DNA from: Nonomuraea corallina
Lineage (GTDB): Bacteria > Actinomycetota > Actinomycetes > Streptosporangiales > Streptosporangiaceae
DNA: 41,734 bases
Direction: 5' to 3'
Assembly (NCBI RefSeq): GCF_027620315.1
Contig: NZ_JAPNNL010000045.1
Location: 1-41,734 of the forward strand
In this document: positions 34,387 to 41,734 of the stretch, one piece after another
Numbering within the stretch: the stretch's first letter is position 1
Layout of the letters: each line of letters begins with the position of its first letter
Notes under the pieces: generated by a model
Database searches by the model: none
What the model saw: only the letters and a program-made list of their open reading frames with translations
Told to the model about the DNA's origin: nothing
Position numbers and translations under genes: made by a program

Positions 34387-34704
34387 TCACCGCCCGGCGG
34401 CCCGCGCGGGGATGACGGCGTCGAGCAGGCCGGGGAACGCCTGGTCCATCTCGGTGCGGCGCAGCGCGTTCAGGCGCGAGGTGCCCACGTAGTACTGCCT
34501 GATCAGGCCGGCCTCGCGCAGCACCTTGAAGTGATGGGTGGCGGTGGACTTGCTGACGGAGATGTCGAAGGCGCCGCAGGCGATGTCCTCCCCCGCCGCG
34601 TCGAGCTGCGCGACGATGCTCCGGCGGACCGGGTCCACGAGCGCCTCCAGCACCCGCTGCAGGTCGAACCGGTCCATCTCCGGGTGGGGCGGGGTACGTT
34701 CCAT
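34387..34704 (-). CDS. ArsR-family helix-turn-helix repressor
   Basis: 105 aa. Winged helix: LQRVLEALVDPVRRSIVAQL, SVSKSTATHHFKVLREAGLI, RQYYVGTSRLNALRR (wing). It lacks the Cys pairs of metal-sensing ArsR proteins, so it more likely senses an organic ligand or is an un-liganded repressor. ATG 34704 is chosen because MERTPPHPEMDRF is where the family begins; the open frame upstream crosses the promoter. Divergent from the MDR oxidoreductase across a dense operator (34713-34749). Confidence 0.9.
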   Translation of the reverse strand: MERTPPHPEMDRFDLQRVLEALVDPVRRSIVAQLDAAGEDIACGAFDISVSKSTATHHFKVLREAGLIRQYYVGTSRLNALRRTEMDQAFPGLLDAVIPARAAGR

Positions 34705-34712
34705 GACTTCAT

Positions 34713-34749
34713 AGTACGATGACCGTCGAAATTCGATGACTATCGTACT
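34713..34749. promoter_or_regulatory. Nested palindromes in the ArsR/MDR divergent promoter
   Basis: Outer arms AGTACGAT (34713-34720) and ATCGTACT (34742-34749) are perfect inverted copies. Centred between them is TCGAAATTCGA (34726-34736), also perfectly symmetric. The whole block fills most of the 67 bp between the two start codons, so one ArsR dimer or a pair could switch both genes. Confidence 0.7.
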
Positions 34750-34771
34750 TGTGCGGCGGGAAGGAAGGCGC

Positions 34772-35776
34772 ATGGCCAGGACCGTGCTGTTCCACGAGCT
34801 GGGCGGGCCCGAGGTGATGAGGCTGGAGGACCACGACCCCGGTGAGCCGGGACCGGGCGAGGCGCGCATCCGGGTAGAGGCGATCGGCGTCAACAGGGCC
34901 GAGGCCCTGTTCAGGAGCGGCCACTACATCGAGCCGGTCAAGCGGCTGCCCGCCAGGCTCGGCTCCGAGGCCGCCGGCACGATCGAGGCGGTCGGCCCGG
35001 GCGTGACCGGCTTCGCACCGGGACAGCCGGTCAGCGTCGTGCCGAACTTCTCCCAGAACGACTACGGCGTCTACGCCGAGCGGGCGATCGTGCCGGTCAC
35101 CGCGCTGCTGCCCCGGCCCGCCCAGGTGGACGCCGTCTCGGGTGCGGCCGTGTGGATGCCGTACCTGACCGCCTACGGCGCGATGGTGGAGATCGGCCGC
35201 CTGCGGGCGGGCGACGTGGCGGTGGTGAACGCGGCCTCCAGCAGCGTCGGCCTGGCCGCGATCCACACCGCCGACCGCCTGGGCGCCGTCCCGGTGGCCG
35301 TCACCCGCACCCGCGCCAAGGCCGGGCAGCTGATCGACGAGGGCGCGGCGGAGGTCATCGTCTCCGACGAGGAGGACGTGGCCGGACGCGTGCTGGAGCT
35401 GACCGGCGGCCGGGGAGCCCGGCACGTCTTCGACGCCGTCGCCGGTCCTGGCGTGACCGAGCTGGCCCGGGCGGTGGCGGCCGACGGGACGCTGTGGCTG
35501 TGGGGGGCGCTCAGCGGGCAGCCGACCCCGTATCCCGGGTTCGAGCTGGGCATGCCCGCCCTGAACATGCGGACGTACACGATGCTGGAGATCGCCAGGG
35601 ACCCGAGGCGGCTGGGCCGCGCCACCGCGTTCGTCGGCTCGGGGCTGCGCAGCGGAGCGTTCCGGCCGGTGGTGGACCGCGTGTTCCCGCTGGAGGAGAT
35701 CGTGCGGGCGCATCGGCACCTGGAGTCCAACACCCAGTTCGGCAAGATCGTGGTCACGGTGGACCATCGGTCATGA
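34772..35776 (+). CDS. Zinc-type MDR oxidoreductase (quinone oxidoreductase-like)
   Basis: 334 aa. GroES-like N-terminus (MARTVLFHELGGPEVMRLED, GEARIRVEAIGVNRAEALFR, LGSEAAGTIEAVGPGVTGFA) and Rossmann domain (VAVVNAASSSVGLAAIHTAD). No structural or catalytic Zn Cys set, so it fits the quinone/enone reductase branch despite the ADH-like description often given. AAGGAAGG precedes the ATG at 34772. Under control of the divergent ArsR gene. The 3' end overlaps the convergent TetR gene by 6 bp. Confidence 0.9.
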   Translation: MARTVLFHELGGPEVMRLEDHDPGEPGPGEARIRVEAIGVNRAEALFRSGHYIEPVKRLPARLGSEAAGTIEAVGPGVTGFAPGQPVSVVPNFSQNDYGVYAERAIVPVTALLPRPAQVDAVSGAAVWMPYLTAYGAMVEIGRLRAGDVAVVNAASSSVGLAAIHTADRLGAVPVAVTRTRAKAGQLIDEGAAEVIVSDEEDVAGRVLELTGGRGARHVFDAVAGPGVTELARAVAADGTLWLWGALSGQPTPYPGFELGMPALNMRTYTMLEIARDPRRLGRATAFVGSGLRSGAFRPVVDRVFPLEEIVRAHRHLESNTQFGKIVVTVDHRS

Positions 35777-36364
35777 CAGGGCCGTTTCGCGGGGTGCGGG
35801 CCAGCGCTCCAGCACGGCGTGCAGGGCGTCGAGGCAGCGGGTCCAGGAGTCCTCGGCCGGGCGCGGGTGCGCGAACCCGCCGGCGGCCTCCAGGCTGACG
35901 AAGCCGTGGAGCGTGCTGCGCACCAGCCGGGCCGCGTCGGTCAGGTCGGGCTCGTCCAGCGCGTAGGCGCGCAGCATGCTGGAGGTCAGATCGACCGCAC
36001 GCAGCGGTCCGGGCGCCCGCCCGGCCGGCCCGGGATCGGGCCGCGCCGTGAGCTGGGTCGCGCTGTAGCGGCCGGGATGGGCGTGGGCGTAGGCCCGCCA
36101 GGCGTTCGCGAACGCCGTCAGCGCGTCCTTCCCGGCCCGCCCGGCGGTGGCCTCGGCGATGCGGATCGTCTTCTCGTCCGCCGCCAGGAGCGCGATCCGG
36201 CCGCGCAGGTCCTCCAGGCCGCGTACGTGCGCGTACAGGCTCGCGTCCCTCACCCCGAGCCGCCGCGCCACCGCCGACATGGTCACGTGGTCGAGCCCGA
36301 CCTCGTCGGCCAGCTCGGCGCCCGCGAGCGTGACCCGATCCGTCGTCAGCCCCGCCCTGACCAT
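35771..36364 (-). CDS. TetR-family regulator
   Basis: 197 aa. DNA-binding domain: TTDRVTLAGAELADEVGLDH, VTMSAVARRLGVRDASLYAH, VRGLEDLRGRIALL. The C-terminal ligand domain contains AFANAWRAYAHAHPGRYSAT and LVRSTLHGFVSLEAAGGFAH (TetR_C_33-like, WHG pattern). ATG 36364 (MVRAGLTTDRVT) is preferred over an upstream in-frame ATG at 36397. No enzyme gene is divergent from it; the NIPSNAP gene upstream runs the same way, so its target is unclear. Confidence 0.88.
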   Translation of the reverse strand: MVRAGLTTDRVTLAGAELADEVGLDHVTMSAVARRLGVRDASLYAHVRGLEDLRGRIALLAADEKTIRIAEATAGRAGKDALTAFANAWRAYAHAHPGRYSATQLTARPDPGPAGRAPGPLRAVDLTSSMLRAYALDEPDLTDAARLVRSTLHGFVSLEAAGGFAHPRPAEDSWTRCLDALHAVLERWPAPRETALS

Positions 36365-36438
36365 GCGGCCACCATTCCTAGAGCCATCAGCCCCCAACCA
36401 GCGGGCCTAGATTAGCGGGTCAGGCGCGAGATCCGGGA

Positions 36439-36759
36439 TCAGGAGGCGCCGGGCAGCATCGGCCGCATGAAGGTGCGCTCGTAGCGCAGGACGCAGCCGC
36501 TCTCGTCCCTGATGCGATCCGCCTCGACGAACTCGGGGTCGCGTCCGAACAGCGTCCGGTACTCCTCGTACGCGGCGAGGCTGGGAAAGCTGAACAGGGC
36601 GAGCGCCCTGTCGCTGGCGCCCTCCGCCGGCAGGAAGTACCCGTGGTGCGTGCCGCCGTGCCGGTCGACCAGGTCCATCCAGCGGCGCCCGAAGCGTTCG
36701 AACGACTCGATCTGCGCCGGGTCGATCACGTACTCCACCACACAAGTAATCACGGGCAC
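36439..36759 (-). CDS. NIPSNAP-family protein
   Basis: 106 aa, a ferredoxin-like dimeric alpha/beta-barrel domain: MPVITCVVEYVIDPAQIESF, ERFGRRWMDLVDRHGGTHHG, ALALFSFPSLAAYEEYRTLF, VLRYERTFMRPML. This is the NIPSNAP/ABM fold, with no catalytic residues established. It lies 15 bp downstream of the Lrp gene on the same strand, so the two may be co-transcribed. Confidence 0.88.
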   Translation of the reverse strand: MPVITCVVEYVIDPAQIESFERFGRRWMDLVDRHGGTHHGYFLPAEGASDRALALFSFPSLAAYEEYRTLFGRDPEFVEADRIRDESGCVLRYERTFMRPMLPGAS

Positions 36760-36774
36760 CAGGCTAACGGCGGG

Positions 36775-37233
36775 TCAGTCGATCACCTTGATCTTCTTCA
36801 TGGTCGGCTGGGAGATCACCCGCGCCACGCCGGGAATCCCGATGATCTTGCCGGTCTGGAACGCCTCGTAGGCCGCGTAGTCGGCGACGAGGACGCGCAG
36901 GTGGTAGTCGGGCGTGGCGAACAGCCTGCGGAACTCGACCACCTCGTCGTAGGCGGCGATGGTCCTCTCCAGCTCCTCCAGGGTCTTCAGATCGCTCACG
37001 CTCACCTCGATGGAGACGATGACCTCCAGTCCTCCGCCGAGCAGCTCGTGGTCGACGGTCGCCCGGTAGCCGCTGATGACCCCGCTCTCCTCCAGGCGCT
37101 TGACCCGTCGCAGGCACGGCGGCGGCGTGAGGCCCACGCGCCTGGCCAGCTCGACGTTGGTCAGCCGGCCGTCACGCTGCAGATGAAACAATATCTGCCG
37201 ATCGATGTCATCCAGTGCCAGAATATTGCGCAT
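36775..37233 (-). CDS. Lrp/AsnC-family transcriptional regulator
   Basis: 152 aa. N-terminal helix-turn-helix: LDDIDRQILFHLQRDGRLTN, VELARRVGLTPPPCLRRVKR, LEESGVISGYRA. C-terminal RAM (ligand/assembly) domain: VIVSIEVSVSDLKTLEELER, FRRLFATPDYHLRVLVADYA. Typical length. Divergent from the M20 peptidase (92 bp), which it probably regulates in response to an amino acid. Confidence 0.92.
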   Translation of the reverse strand: MRNILALDDIDRQILFHLQRDGRLTNVELARRVGLTPPPCLRRVKRLEESGVISGYRATVDHELLGGGLEVIVSIEVSVSDLKTLEELERTIAAYDEVVEFRRLFATPDYHLRVLVADYAAYEAFQTGKIIGIPGVARVISQPTMKKIKVID

Positions 37234-37325
37234 ATGTGCAGCGTACAGCCATGACTCGCAACCACATGAGGCCTTTCACGTCCTAGAATTGCTTGGTCAC
37301 TTACGGCTGAGCCCTCAGCAGAGAG

Positions 37326-38558
37326 ATGGTCGCTATGGATCGTGTGGCACAGGTCGAAGCCTGGCTGGACAGCCGGAGTGAGGAGATGGCCCGGCTGCTG
37401 GAGCGGCTGGTGGCCGTGGAGTCCGAGAACCCGCCCGGCCGCGCGCTGGGCCGGTGCGCCGCGATCCTGCGGCAGGAGATGGAGCGGCTCGGCCTCTCCC
37501 CGGAGGTCATCGACATCGCCGACGCGCCCGCCCACCTGGAGGACCCGTGCGTCGTGCGCGGCACCACCAGTGGCACCGCCGGCGACGGCGACCGGCTGGT
37601 CTACTTCCACGGCCACTTCGACGTGGTCCCCGCCCAGCACCCGGCCCAGTTCACCGCGCGGCGGCAGGACGGCAGGATCATCGGGCGCGGCGCCGCCGAC
37701 ATGAAGGGCGGCATCGTCAGCATGCTGTACGGCGCCGCCGCGGCCCAGGAGCTGGGCCTGCTCGGCGACGGCCGGATCGTCGTGCACCTGGTCTGCGACG
37801 AGGAGACCGGCAGTGTGGTGGGCGCCGGGCACCTGCGCGCCGCCGGGCTGATCGACCCGGCCGCGCTCGCCATGCTCACCGCGGAGCCCAGCGGCGGCGG
37901 CATCTGGAACGCCGCCCGCGGCGCGATCTCCCTGCGCGTCGACATCCAGGGGCGCGAGGCGCACGTCGGCCAGGCGAACACCGGCGTGAACGCCTTCGAG
38001 CACCTGCTGCACGTCGCCCGCCCGGTCGAGCGCTACGCCGCCGAGATGGCCGGGCGGCACACCGCCACCCCGATGCACCCCGACGACGCCACCGGCACCA
38101 TGATCGTGGTCGGCGGCCTGTTCGGCGGCGGCTCCAACTTCAACGTGGTGCCCGGCTCCGCGTACTTCACGGTCGACGGGCGCTACAACCCGGAGGAGGA
38201 CCTGGCGGTCGAGCTCAAGCGGCTGACCGCCCTCATCGAGGACGCCGCCGCGGAGGTCGGCGCGCGGGTGTCGATCACCACGACGCAGTCGCAGCCCTCC
38301 GCCCACACCGCGCCGGACCACCCGGCCGCCGCCGCGCTGGCACGCGTCGTCGCCGGCGTCCAGGGCGCCCCGGCGCGCTTCGAGATGTGCGCGGGAATCC
38401 TGGAGATCCGCTGGTACGCCCAGCTCGGCATCCCCGCCTTCGGCTTCGGGCCCGGCCGGCTGGACGTCTCCCACGGTCCCGGGGAGTACGTCGAGGAGGC
38501 CGCCGTGCGCCGCTGCGCCGCCGTCTACGCCCTGTACGCCGGCGACCTGCTGGCCTGA
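37326..38558 (+). CDS. M20-family metallopeptidase/deacylase (ArgE/DapE type)
   Basis: 410 aa. Metal site residues appear in order: FHGHFDVVPA (His, Asp), GRGAADMKGGIV (bridging Asp), CDEETGS (catalytic Glu and ligand Glu), LTAEPSGGGI, and SHGPGEYVEE near the C-terminus (His). The dimerisation domain (about 185-290) holds REAHVGQANTGVNAFEHLLH. Two-zinc enzymes of this family remove N-acyl groups or succinyl from amino acids or act as carboxypeptidases; the substrate is uncertain. Start ATG 37326 (in-frame ATG 37335 is an alternative). Divergent from Lrp. Confidence 0.9.
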   Translation: MVAMDRVAQVEAWLDSRSEEMARLLERLVAVESENPPGRALGRCAAILRQEMERLGLSPEVIDIADAPAHLEDPCVVRGTTSGTAGDGDRLVYFHGHFDVVPAQHPAQFTARRQDGRIIGRGAADMKGGIVSMLYGAAAAQELGLLGDGRIVVHLVCDEETGSVVGAGHLRAAGLIDPAALAMLTAEPSGGGIWNAARGAISLRVDIQGREAHVGQANTGVNAFEHLLHVARPVERYAAEMAGRHTATPMHPDDATGTMIVVGGLFGGGSNFNVVPGSAYFTVDGRYNPEEDLAVELKRLTALIEDAAAEVGARVSITTTQSQPSAHTAPDHPAAAALARVVAGVQGAPARFEMCAGILEIRWYAQLGIPAFGFGPGRLDVSHGPGEYVEEAAVRRCAAVYALYAGDLLA

Positions 38559-38566
38559 CCTCCTGC

Positions 38567-38609
38567 ACCCGTGCCCCGCCCAGGCCCTCGGCCCGGGCGG
38601 GGCACGGGT
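38567..38609. terminator. Strong bidirectional hairpin terminator
   Basis: A perfect 15-bp inverted repeat, ACCCGTGCCCCGCCC (38567-38581) / GGGCGGGGCACGGGT (38595-38609), with a 13-nt loop. It fills the gap between the M20 stop and the convergent secreted protein's stop. Confidence 0.85.
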
Positions 38610-38614
38610 CCGCG

Positions 38615-39052
38615 TCAGTCCAGGTAGTCGCTGACGTAGTCCTCGCACTCGACCTTGAGGTTGCTCTCGGACTGCTTGCAGCCGCGCCAGATGAACTGCT
38701 GCCTGCTCACGTCACCGGAGATGGACACGCTGAGCTCCCTGGGGCTTCCGGTGCAGGACACGCCGTCGGTGTACTTCCAGCCGACGAGGGGGTTGTTCCA
38801 TGAGCTCTTCTTGTACTGCGCGTACACCGTCCAGCCGTCGTTGCACAGGACGTCCTTCACCGTGAAGGAGTTCCGGCCTTTCGTCATGTTCGACGTGCCG
38901 GAGTTGAACCAGACCGTGCCCGCCACGTTTCCGGCCGCGTGATAGACGTGCATGCTGCTGGTGGCCGCGTGCGCCACCCCGGTCGACATGACGGTCATGG
39001 CGGTCACGCCGAGCACGACCATCGCTTTGGCGACGCTGAGCCGCTTGCGCAT
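38615..39052 (-). CDS. Small secreted four-cysteine protein
   Basis: 145 aa. A Sec signal (MRKRLSVAKAMVVLGVTAMT, then VMSTGVAHA) has a likely cut after AHA (residue 29). The mature ~116 residues are beta-rich with four Cys (VLCNDG, VSCTGS, RGCKQS, VECEDY), likely two disulfides, and many aromatic and Asn/Ser residues (TVYAQYKKSSWNNPLVGWKY). No catalytic motif is recognised. It is 108 bp downstream of the reductase on the same strand, with its own AT-rich promoter region. Confidence 0.8.
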   Translation of the reverse strand: MRKRLSVAKAMVVLGVTAMTVMSTGVAHAATSSMHVYHAAGNVAGTVWFNSGTSNMTKGRNSFTVKDVLCNDGWTVYAQYKKSSWNNPLVGWKYTDGVSCTGSPRELSVSISGDVSRQQFIWRGCKQSESNLKVECEDYVSDYLD

Positions 39053-39076
39053 ACTGGACCTCTCCCGATCCCCCGT

Positions 39077-39096
39077 GTGCCGGGCCGTCCCGGCAC
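39077..39096 (-). promoter_or_regulatory. Hairpin in the leader of the secreted protein gene
   Basis: GTGCCGGG - CCGT - CCCGGCAC is a perfect 8-bp stem with a 4-nt loop, about 25 nt upstream of the start codon and downstream of an AT-rich possible -10 (CATAAT, near 39149-39154 on the minus strand). It may end transcription from the reductase gene or stabilise the leader. Confidence 0.5.
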
Positions 39097-39160
39097 GTTC
39101 TCGCGATCATGGGCGATGCTACTGAGACGAAAGCGGGAAAGATAGATCATTATGCGGGAT

Positions 39161-39826
39161 TTATGACCGTATGTTATGGATGCCGTGTTTGCGTGCCCTG
39201 GCGAGGTTGGCGGCCAGCTCGTCCCGAGTCTGGTGCTCGTGCGCCAGCCACGCGGGCTGGCCTGGGCCGCTGCGCCAGGACTCGCTGAGCGGGCTGTTGT
39301 CGACGGTGTCGAAGCCGAACTGGTCGTACAGCCGCGTCACGAGTTCCACGGCTTCGGGAAAGTCGCTCGAAGCCGACAACGCCAGCCGGCCGGGGGTGCC
39401 CGCCGGGAGGCCCGCGGTGGTGATGCGGGGAGCCTGGATGTGGGTGAAGGCCTTGACGACCTTGGACCTCGGGAGATGCTCCTGGCGCAGCTCGTGCACG
39501 GTCTTCTCGCCCGAGTCGAGGACCGGGATGTGGCCGTCGCGCCAGACCATGTAGTTGTTCGTGTCCAGCACGATCTTGCCCGCCAGCTCCTCCGCCGGCA
39601 TGTCGTTGACCACCTTGAGAGGGACCGCCACGACCGCGAAGTCCCCGGCCGCGGCGGCCTCGGCGGCGGTCGCGGCACGCGCCGACGGGCCGAGCTCCGC
39701 GACGAGGTCCCGCAGGGTCTCGGGTCCTCGTGAGTTGGCGATGACGACCTCGTACCCGTTCGCGATCGCCGCCCGCGCGATCTGACTGCCGACCTCGCCC
39801 GCGCCGATGATGCCTATGACTGTCAT
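39161..39826 (-). CDS. NADP(H)/F420-dependent reductase-like Rossmann protein
   Basis: 221 aa. MTVIGIIGAGEVGSQIARAA gives the dinucleotide motif (GxGxxG at about 8-13); ANSRGPETL follows the second strand with an Arg favouring NADP; DFAVVAVPLKVV, GKIVLDTNNYMVWRDG and KVVKAFTHIQAP match the F420H2:NADP oxidoreductase (Fno)/ProC-like family. It lacks a large second domain. The start is 58 bp after the SDR stop, so the two probably form one transcript. Confidence 0.88.
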   Translation of the reverse strand: MTVIGIIGAGEVGSQIARAAIANGYEVVIANSRGPETLRDLVAELGPSARAATAAEAAAAGDFAVVAVPLKVVNDMPAEELAGKIVLDTNNYMVWRDGHIPVLDSGEKTVHELRQEHLPRSKVVKAFTHIQAPRITTAGLPAGTPGRLALSASSDFPEAVELVTRLYDQFGFDTVDNSPLSESWRSGPGQPAWLAHEHQTRDELAANLARARKHGIHNIRS

Positions 39827-39884
39827 GGGTTCTGCCTGTCTCTCGTGGATGTCACCGGACGCCCCGCGCCTCGCCGGATGGGGC

Positions 39885-40640
39885 TCAGATCTGGTTCAGG
39901 CCGCCGTCGACGTACAGGCTCGAACCGGTGATGAAGCTGCTCTGGTCCGAGGCCAGGAAGGCCACCGCGGCGGCGATCTCCTCCGGGCGGCCGAGCCGGC
40001 CCAGCGGCACGTGCGCGGCCAGCTGCCGCCTGAGACCCGCGGCCTGCTCGGGGTCGGGAGCGAGCCCCGACAGGCCGGGGGTATCGGTCGGGCCGGGGGT
40101 GATGGTGTTGACCCGGATGCCGCGGCCCTTGAGCTCGTTGGCCCAGGTCCTGGAGAACGACCGGGTGGCGGCCTTGGTCGCCGCGTACACGCCGAACGCC
40201 GCGTCGCCGGCGTCCACGTTGGTGGAACCGTTCAGGATCACCGAGGCGCCGTCGTTGAGCAGGGGCAGCGCTTTCTGGACGGTGAACAGCGTGCCCCGGA
40301 CGTTGACGCCGAAGAGCGCGTCGAAGTGCTCCTCGGTGATCTGCTCCAGCGGCACGAACGCGGCGATGGAGGCGTTGGCGAACAGCACGTCCAGCCCGCG
40401 TCCCCGGCCGCGGATCGTCTCGTAGAGCCGGTCCAGGTCGGCCAGGTTGGCGATGTCGCCGATCACCGCGGTGGCCGCCTGCCCGATCACGTCGACGGCC
40501 GCGTCGAGCTCTGCCCTGCGCCGGCCGGTGATGAACACGTGCGCGCCCTCGGCCGCCAGTCGGACGGCACTGGCCAGGCCGATGCCGGTGCTGCCTCCGG
40601 TGACCAGAGCGGTCTTGCCCTCCAGCAGTCCCATCTCCAT
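39885..40640 (-). CDS. SDR-family oxidoreductase
   Basis: 251 aa classical SDR. VTGGSTGIGLASAV (NAD(P) motif), FITGRRRAELD (Arg after beta2 suggests NADP), NASIAAFVPL, catalytic Ser in LNGSTNVDAG, YAATKAATRSF (Tyr-X3-Lys), ITPGPTDTPG. ATG 40640 or 40634 (MGLLEG) could be the start. The divergent TetR gene (40729) and two repeated operators (40658-40709) indicate repression by that TetR. Confidence 0.92.
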   Translation of the reverse strand: MEMGLLEGKTALVTGGSTGIGLASAVRLAAEGAHVFITGRRRAELDAAVDVIGQAATAVIGDIANLADLDRLYETIRGRGRGLDVLFANASIAAFVPLEQITEEHFDALFGVNVRGTLFTVQKALPLLNDGASVILNGSTNVDAGDAAFGVYAATKAATRSFSRTWANELKGRGIRVNTITPGPTDTPGLSGLAPDPEQAAGLRRQLAAHVPLGRLGRPEEIAAAVAFLASDQSSFITGSSLYVDGGLNQI

Positions 40641-40657
40641 GACCTCCTGTTATTTTT

Positions 40658-40709
40658 GTATCGATCGATGCGGAATTCGAACCCTAGCACTTCTGTAGCG
40701 ATCGATGCG
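40658..40709. promoter_or_regulatory. Two direct 15-bp TetR operators
   Basis: GTATCGATCGATGCG (40658-40672) and GTAGCGATCGATGCG (40695-40709) differ at one base and each contains a symmetric ATCGAT/GATCGATC core. Their spacing is 37 bp. The second overlaps the promoter of the TetR gene; the first covers that of the SDR. Confidence 0.75.
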
Positions 40710-40728
40710 AAAGAGGTAGGCTGCCGGT

Positions 40729-41337
40729 GTGGAGACCAGACGGAGCGGCCCCATTGGACGGCCGCGAGGATTCGATCCCGACGAAGCACTCGAGCGCGCC
40801 ATGCTGGTCTTCTGGGAGCACGGCTACGAGGGAGCCAGCCTGGCCGGTCTGACCGGCGCCATGGGGATCTCCACCACCAGCATGTACGCGGCCTTCGGCA
40901 ACAAGGAGGAGCTGTTCCGCAAGGCCCTGCAGCGCTACAGCGAAGGCCCGAGCGCCTACCTGCCCCGCGCCCTGGAGGAGCCGACCGCCCTCGGCGTCGC
41001 CACCGCGATCCTGACCGGCGTCATCCGGGCCACCACCCGCCCGGCCGCTCCCCGAGGGTGCCTGGGCGTCCAGAGCGCCCTGGTCACCGGCGACTCCGGG
41101 GGGGGCGTCCGCGACCTACTGGCCGCCTGGCGCAACGACGGCTGCGCCCGCGTCAGGGAACGGTTCCAGCGGGCCGTCGACGACGGCGACCTGCCTCCGG
41201 AGACCGATCCCGGGCTCCTGGCCCGCTACGTCACCACCCTGGTCTTCGGCATCGCCGTGCAGGCCGCGAGCGGTGTGGGCCGCGACGAGCTCCAGGCCAT
41301 GGCCGACGCCGCCCTGCGCGCCTGGCCGCCCCGCTGA
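40729..41337 (+). CDS. TetR-family regulator
   Basis: 202 aa. DNA-binding domain: RPRGFDPDEALERAMLVFWE, GYEGASLAGLTGAMGISTTS, MYAAFGNKEELFRKALQRYS. The C-terminal domain resembles the TetR_C_6/AcrR-like group (RGCLGVQSALVTGD, LARYVTTLVFGIAVQAASGV). GTG 40729 has no ribosome site; TAGGCT (40717-40722) places a leaderless start here. Divergent from the SDR/reductase pair, its likely targets. The 3' end overlaps the convergent HxlR gene by 112 bp. Confidence 0.9.
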   Translation: METRRSGPIGRPRGFDPDEALERAMLVFWEHGYEGASLAGLTGAMGISTTSMYAAFGNKEELFRKALQRYSEGPSAYLPRALEEPTALGVATAILTGVIRATTRPAAPRGCLGVQSALVTGDSGGGVRDLLAAWRNDGCARVRERFQRAVDDGDLPPETDPGLLARYVTTLVFGIAVQAASGVGRDELQAMADAALRAWPPR

Positions 41338-41708
41338 GCCTCCGCGCCGCGCTTGTCCCGTACGGACCTCTCCTGGGCGTCGGCGAGCTCGTCGCCGTGG
41401 TCCTGGACCCAGCGGCCGAGAGCCCGCAGCGGGCCGTCGACCAGGCTCTGCCCCAGGCCGGTGAGGCCGTACTCGACACGCGGCGGAGCTTCGGCGTGGG
41501 CGCGGCGGTCGATCAGCCCGCTGGCGAGCAGCCGGTGCAGCGCCTGGGTCAGCACCTTGTCGCTGACGCCGCCGATGGCCTCGCGCAGCTCGCGCCGCCG
41601 GCGCGGCCCGGAGGTGAGAGCCATCAGGACCACGGGATCCCACGTGTGGGCGAACAGATCGGTCGCCGCGCGGATGCGGCAGTCCGCCACGAACTCCTCG
41701 CAATCCAT
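41226..41708 (-). CDS. HxlR-family helix-turn-helix regulator
   Basis: 160 aa from ATG 41708 with GAGGAG 7 nt upstream (an upstream ATG at 41732 is less likely). Winged helix: RAATDLFAHTWDPVVLMALT, RRRELREAIGGVSDKVLTQA, LHRLLASGLIDRRAHAEAPP, RVEYGLTGLGQSLVDGPLRA. The Cys near the N-terminus (DCEEFVADC) resembles HxlR/YodB-type redox or aldehyde sensors. The final ~45 residues continue antisense to the TetR gene and are unlike the family, which usually ends near 115-120 residues; the true stop may have been lost. Confidence 0.85.
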   Translation of the reverse strand: MDCEEFVADCRIRAATDLFAHTWDPVVLMALTSGPRRRRELREAIGGVSDKVLTQALHRLLASGLIDRRAHAEAPPRVEYGLTGLGQSLVDGPLRALGRWVQDHGDELADAQERSVRDKRGAEAQRGGQARRAASAMAWSSSRPTPLAACTAMPKTRVVT

Positions 41709-41734
41709 GGTCGACTCCTCTCCCCCGGCCATTG

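Noticed and set aside
37161-38648. A 495-aa minus-strand frame opposite the M20 peptidase
   Set aside because: It is composed of Gly/Val/His/Asp-rich sequence with no family motif, while the plus strand has every M20 metal ligand in order.

Overview
The window is about 41.7 kb of very GC-rich DNA. Codon usage is strongly actinobacterial, many genes start with GTG, and several starts look leaderless, with a -10 element about 7 nt before the start codon. Regulator families (MerR, LAL-type LuxR, GlxA/AraC, TetR, ArsR, HxlR, Lrp, XRE, SigG- and SigE-like ECF sigma factors) are dense. The gene complement fits a Streptosporangiaceae-type actinomycete (Nonomuraea-like). That placement is an inference from family resemblance. 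No rRNA, tRNA or CRISPR array was seen.

Layout. 0-4 kb: a class III aminotransferase, divergent from an operon of a MerR-peroxiredoxin fusion, a 3-hydroxyisobutyrate-dehydrogenase-like enzyme and a HAD phosphatase. 4-9.6 kb, minus strand: an alpha/beta hydrolase coupled to a giant LAL LuxR regulator, a PQQ-type sugar dehydrogenase lipoprotein and an SDR. 9.7-15.2 kb: a RibD/DHFR-like reductase gene split by a 4,950-bp Tn3-family element with 84-bp inverted ends and a 5-bp target duplication (TTCTT). The element carries a transposase that has lost its C-terminal catalytic part, an alpha/beta hydrolase, a DUF1707 protein and debris of several other genes. 15.3-18.2 kb: a SigG-like sigma factor, divergent from a membrane protein/XRE/quinone-oxidoreductase operon. 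18.6-20.4 kb: an XRE-cupin regulator divergent from an aminotransferase. 20.4-24.4 kb: a decayed zone with a DHFR remnant, a zinc-finger coiled-coil protein behind an AT-rich palindromic promoter, and a frameshifted FAD oxidoreductase. 24.7-25.9 kb: a SigE-like ECF sigma factor with a membrane partner.

26-34.4 kb holds two copies of the same arrangement, a GlxA-type AraC regulator divergent from a small cupin gene. Between them lie an LuxR-tailed regulator and a compact gene set: a 111-aa protein, a 74-aa secreted peptide precursor, and a 621-aa protein with a degenerate ATPase-like N-terminus plus TPRs. A quinone reductase with its XRE regulator follows. 34.4-41.7 kb is a run of regulator/enzyme pairs: ArsR/MDR oxidoreductase, TetR, NIPSNAP, Lrp/M20 peptidase, a secreted four-cysteine protein, an F420/NADP-type reductase, SDR/TetR and HxlR.

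The two parts most worth attention are the peptide-TPR cassette (27.4-31.1 kb), which resembles a peptide-signalling or peptide-maturation unit but has no recognisable modifying enzyme, and the Tn3-derived element. The element's boundaries can be defined to the base, and its transposase is fused in frame to a piece of a hydrolase gene.
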